Positions 62,028-64,000 of a DNA stretch of 64,000 nt are shown piece by piece. Positions within the stretch are counted from its first letter, which is position 1. The number at the start of each line of letters is the position of its first letter. The DNA lies in NCBI GenBank assembly GCA_965227455.1, contig OZ245752.1:2046001-2110000 (forward strand), given 5' to 3'. This DNA comes from JABDIP01 sp965227455. Its GTDB lineage: Bacteria > Pseudomonadota > Alphaproteobacteria > DSM-16000 > Inquilinaceae. Below the pieces are notes generated by a model. That model saw only the letters and a list, made by a program, of their open reading frames with translations. It made no database searches and was not told the DNA's origin. Both the position numbers and the translations under genes were made by a program.

Positions 62028-63284
62028 ATGACCGTTGGCGCGATCGCTCTTGGAGACGGCGGCGGTTATCCCATGGACACTGGTGAAAGACTCTCCGCCG
62101 AGGGAGGTCCGAGCAAAAGAAAACCTTGGGCATTCTTTCTCGTCTTTCCTCCGCTGATCGTGTTCTTTGGCGCCTTTCTCATGTTCGACAAGGCGTTCGG
62201 GGACTGCGCATATCTGGAAGGGCTGGCGCGTGACCTGACATATGCGGTCGAGCCCATAACCCTGTGCCAGGAGGCGGCGTCCGGCGATGTTGGCAGCAAG
62301 GAGCCGGGCGAGGTCCTAGCTGGCGGTCCGTTCGCCGATGTTTCCGGATTTCAGGTCGCCGGCGGCCGGATCACTTGGCTGACGGCGGCCGCGCTTGCAC
62401 TGCTAATCGGCATTCCGGGACTGTTTTTCGTCTGGCGTGTGATTTGGACTCATAGGGCCCATGGCCATGTCGTCCCCTTGGCCGTGATCGTCCTTCTGCT
62501 TTTTTCGGGGTGGCTATTTATCTGGGGGCCGACGCTGGGTGACCCGCCGCGGCTCGACACACGAACGCCACCCTTCTTTCCGTCGGTCCATTTCTTCAAT
62601 TTTCATATGACCGCGGACCTGCTCCACAAGATCGATCCCGGATTTCACGCATTTGCCTACCGGCTCTACATGATCTGCTTCAGCCTGCTGGTTGCGGTCG
62701 TGCTCTCCGGCATGTTCGCCGCCTGCTACGCGCTTTGGCCCGTCGAAAGGGACTCGGGATCGAGCCCGGCGCCAATAGCGGATCGGATGGCATTGATGAG
62801 GAACATGCTCTACCTCGGATCGCTGCTGTTGAGCGTCGGGATCATTTTCATCGGCGCGTGGCTGAATTGGCCGGCGACCCTGCTGCCCGCGGACGCACCT
62901 CTGAGGGCGGACCTGTCCTCCCTGGCCGGCAGCGTAACGATGTACTGGGGCGCGATGTTGTCGGCACTCCTTCTTTCGGTCTATGTGCCGTCCGCCCTGT
63001 GCCTGCGCGCGCGGGCGCGAAAACTGGCGAACGTCCACCTGACGCAACAGGCATCGCGGGTGGCGCCGCATCACGAATCGGCCGCCAGCAAACCCGAGGG
63101 ACAATCGACCGCGGACAGCACCGGGCCGCAACTGAGCGAGAGCGTCGTAAAGACCTTTCTCCAGGAGCACCGGCTTTCACTGCCCTTCACCAATCATGTT
63201 CAGCAGGTCATAGCGGTCTTCGCTCCGGCCCTGATGGGCCCGCTGATCAATAGCATCAGCGCGGCCAACATTCTGCCCGGTTGA
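62028..63284 (+). CDS. multi-pass membrane protein, unknown
   Basis: A protein of 418 residues (403 if Met at 62073 is used). About six hydrophobic segments are seen (about 33-53, 115-135, 148-165, 212-235, 262-280, 302-322), with a large loop holding the aromatic-rich FFPSVHFFNFHM. The last ~90 residues are polar and contain a Ser/Gln-rich linker before a final hydrophobic patch (VIAVFAPALMGPLI). I do not recognise a family. It lies 19 bp after the GAF gene but has no good ribosome site, so operon membership is doubtful. Confidence 0.7.
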   Translation: MTVGAIALGDGGGYPMDTGERLSAEGGPSKRKPWAFFLVFPPLIVFFGAFLMFDKAFGDCAYLEGLARDLTYAVEPITLCQEAASGDVGSKEPGEVLAGGPFADVSGFQVAGGRITWLTAAALALLIGIPGLFFVWRVIWTHRAHGHVVPLAVIVLLLFSGWLFIWGPTLGDPPRLDTRTPPFFPSVHFFNFHMTADLLHKIDPGFHAFAYRLYMICFSLLVAVVLSGMFAACYALWPVERDSGSSPAPIADRMALMRNMLYLGSLLLSVGIIFIGAWLNWPATLLPADAPLRADLSSLAGSVTMYWGAMLSALLLSVYVPSALCLRARARKLANVHLTQQASRVAPHHESAASKPEGQSTADSTGPQLSESVVKTFLQEHRLSLPFTNHVQQVIAVFAPALMGPLINSISAANILPG

Positions 63285-63325
63285 AGACTAGGCATAGCCT
63301 TGACGTCACTGGCACTATCTGGGGG

Positions 63326-63895
63326 CTACGCGGAAAGCCCCAATCGCCGGGACACCTCTGCCCGGACCGGGAACGGCGTATGCGGGTTTGCCGCGAAGCG
63401 TTCCTCCAGATCGTAGGCGTCGCGTTCCATCGGGATTGCCATGTATTCGAAGCCGTTCTCCGCCCAGCCGGTCAGGTAGCGGCGGACGAATCCGCCGACT
63501 CCCAACAGACGGTACTGGACCATATGAACCAACTCATGGAACAGCAGGCTCATCGGCGGGCCGTCCGCAGCGACATACCGGTCGGACAGCAGCACCGTGT
63601 CCTCGAAGGTGATGCCGTGGGTGTCGGAGAAATCCATCGGGATCGGCCGCCCTGCCGCTTCCAGTTCCCGATAGAATCCGGGGTTCTCGATCACCGGCAC
63701 GGATTTAAACCGGACGTCCCGGATCATGTCGGGGCCGAAGAACGGGCCGAGCATGGCGGCGGCCTGAGGCTCGAGCGGCCGGGCATCAGGCCTGTGCAGG
63801 AGACGCTGTGCGCGAATCCAGTTTTCACCCTGCTCGATCAGGTAGTTGAGCTCCGGCTCCACCCTATTGGCCCCTGACAATTCTCTATGTGCCAA
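63326..63895 (-). CDS. HExxH-motif protein, possible metallopeptidase-like
   Basis: Up to 189 residues. LLFHELVHMVQYRLLG near residues 118-133 has the HELVH zinc-binding pattern, followed about 15 residues later by GWAENGFEYMAIPMERDAY, where a Glu could be the third ligand. There is no signal peptide. Short proteins with this layout occur as domains of larger toxins and as stand-alone unknowns; activity cannot be claimed. The frame opens with TTG; a GTG 33 bp in is an alternative start. It converges on the membrane-protein gene. Confidence 0.65.
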   Translation of the reverse strand: MAHRELSGANRVEPELNYLIEQGENWIRAQRLLHRPDARPLEPQAAAMLGPFFGPDMIRDVRFKSVPVIENPGFYRELEAAGRPIPMDFSDTHGITFEDTVLLSDRYVAADGPPMSLLFHELVHMVQYRLLGVGGFVRRYLTGWAENGFEYMAIPMERDAYDLEERFAANPHTPFPVRAEVSRRLGLSA

Positions 63896-64000
63896 GCCTT
63901 CGAATTGTCTTCACAATCCGTCCCGGCTTGCAAATGTAGAAAATTCGATGCCATGCACCTGACGATCCGCGAAGACGATCCAACCTCCGGCCAAGCCGCC

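Overview
The window is a high-GC bacterial chromosome segment. Gene order and families (clpS-clpA pair, many ABC and TRAP solute transporters, several LacI regulators, phytanoyl-CoA-dioxygenase-like oxygenases, an RTX-type calcium-repeat protein) fit a free-living heterotrophic alphaproteobacterium, probably Rhodospirillales-like. That placement is an inference from gene content; no rRNA or marker gene is present. Two AT-richer patches (about 9.0-11.1 kb and 54.7-56.4 kb) look foreign.

Layout. 0.3-2.9 kb: clpS-clpA (minus strand) with an unusual ClpS pocket. 3.0-8.9 kb: a DUF457/YdjM-type membrane protein, divergent from an RND efflux adaptor-pump operon. 9.0-11.4 kb: a low-GC orphan gene followed by a scrap zone holding a second, diverged 3' end of the RND gene fused to a second 3' end of a sugar ABC permease gene. 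11.4-15.3 kb: LysE exporter, class II glutamine amidotransferase and an ATP-grasp enzyme. 15.9-22.5 kb: a complete CUT2 sugar ABC transporter (binding protein, double ATPase, two permeases), an SDR dehydrogenase and a divergent Gfo/Idh/MocA dehydrogenase. 22.7-26.6 kb: a phospholipase-D-like protein, a beta-hydroxyacid dehydrogenase with a YihU-like motif, a GNAT enzyme, a striking ribosome-inactivating-protein homologue and an unknown gene.

26.7-35.4 kb is a catabolic cluster: LacI regulator, Gfo/Idh dehydrogenase, TRAP transporter (dctPQM), hydroxyacid dehydrogenase, TIM-barrel isomerase/epimerase and a PhyH oxygenase. It reads as uptake and oxidation of one acidic, sugar-derived substrate. 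35.7-40.5 kb: the RTX-repeat protein, a small membrane protein, a second PhyH oxygenase and a TolA-C-terminus-like lipoprotein. 40.6-45.1 kb: a second, paralogous TRAP system with an enolase-superfamily dehydratase (sugar-acid uptake plus dehydration). 45.2-50.1 kb: a Tat-exported superoxide-reductase-like protein, the wreck of a second sugar ABC transporter (ATPase and binding protein fused by a deletion), its likely LacI regulator, an RraA/HMG-aldolase-like protein and another LacI regulator. 50.2-54.7 kb: a CUT1 sugar ABC transporter behind a perfect palindromic operator; one permease carries an in-frame 78-bp tandem duplication of its first membrane segment.

54.7-56.5 kb: AT-rich patch with an unknown winged-helix-like gene, ending at a peculiar tRNA gene (serine-type body, UAA leucine anticodon, very long variable arm). 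56.7-62.0 kb: branched-chain-amino-acid-type ABC transporter (livGFJHM) plus a GAF-domain protein. 62.0-64.0 kb: an unknown membrane protein and an HExxH protein.

Themes. Four binding-protein genes within transport operons are followed by hairpins before the membrane genes, which would give more binding protein than permease. The window also shows repeated rearrangement: gene-end duplications, a deletion fusion and a tandem duplication. The strongest candidates for something new are the RIP-like toxin gene (25511-26104) and the mixed-identity tRNA (56435-56533).
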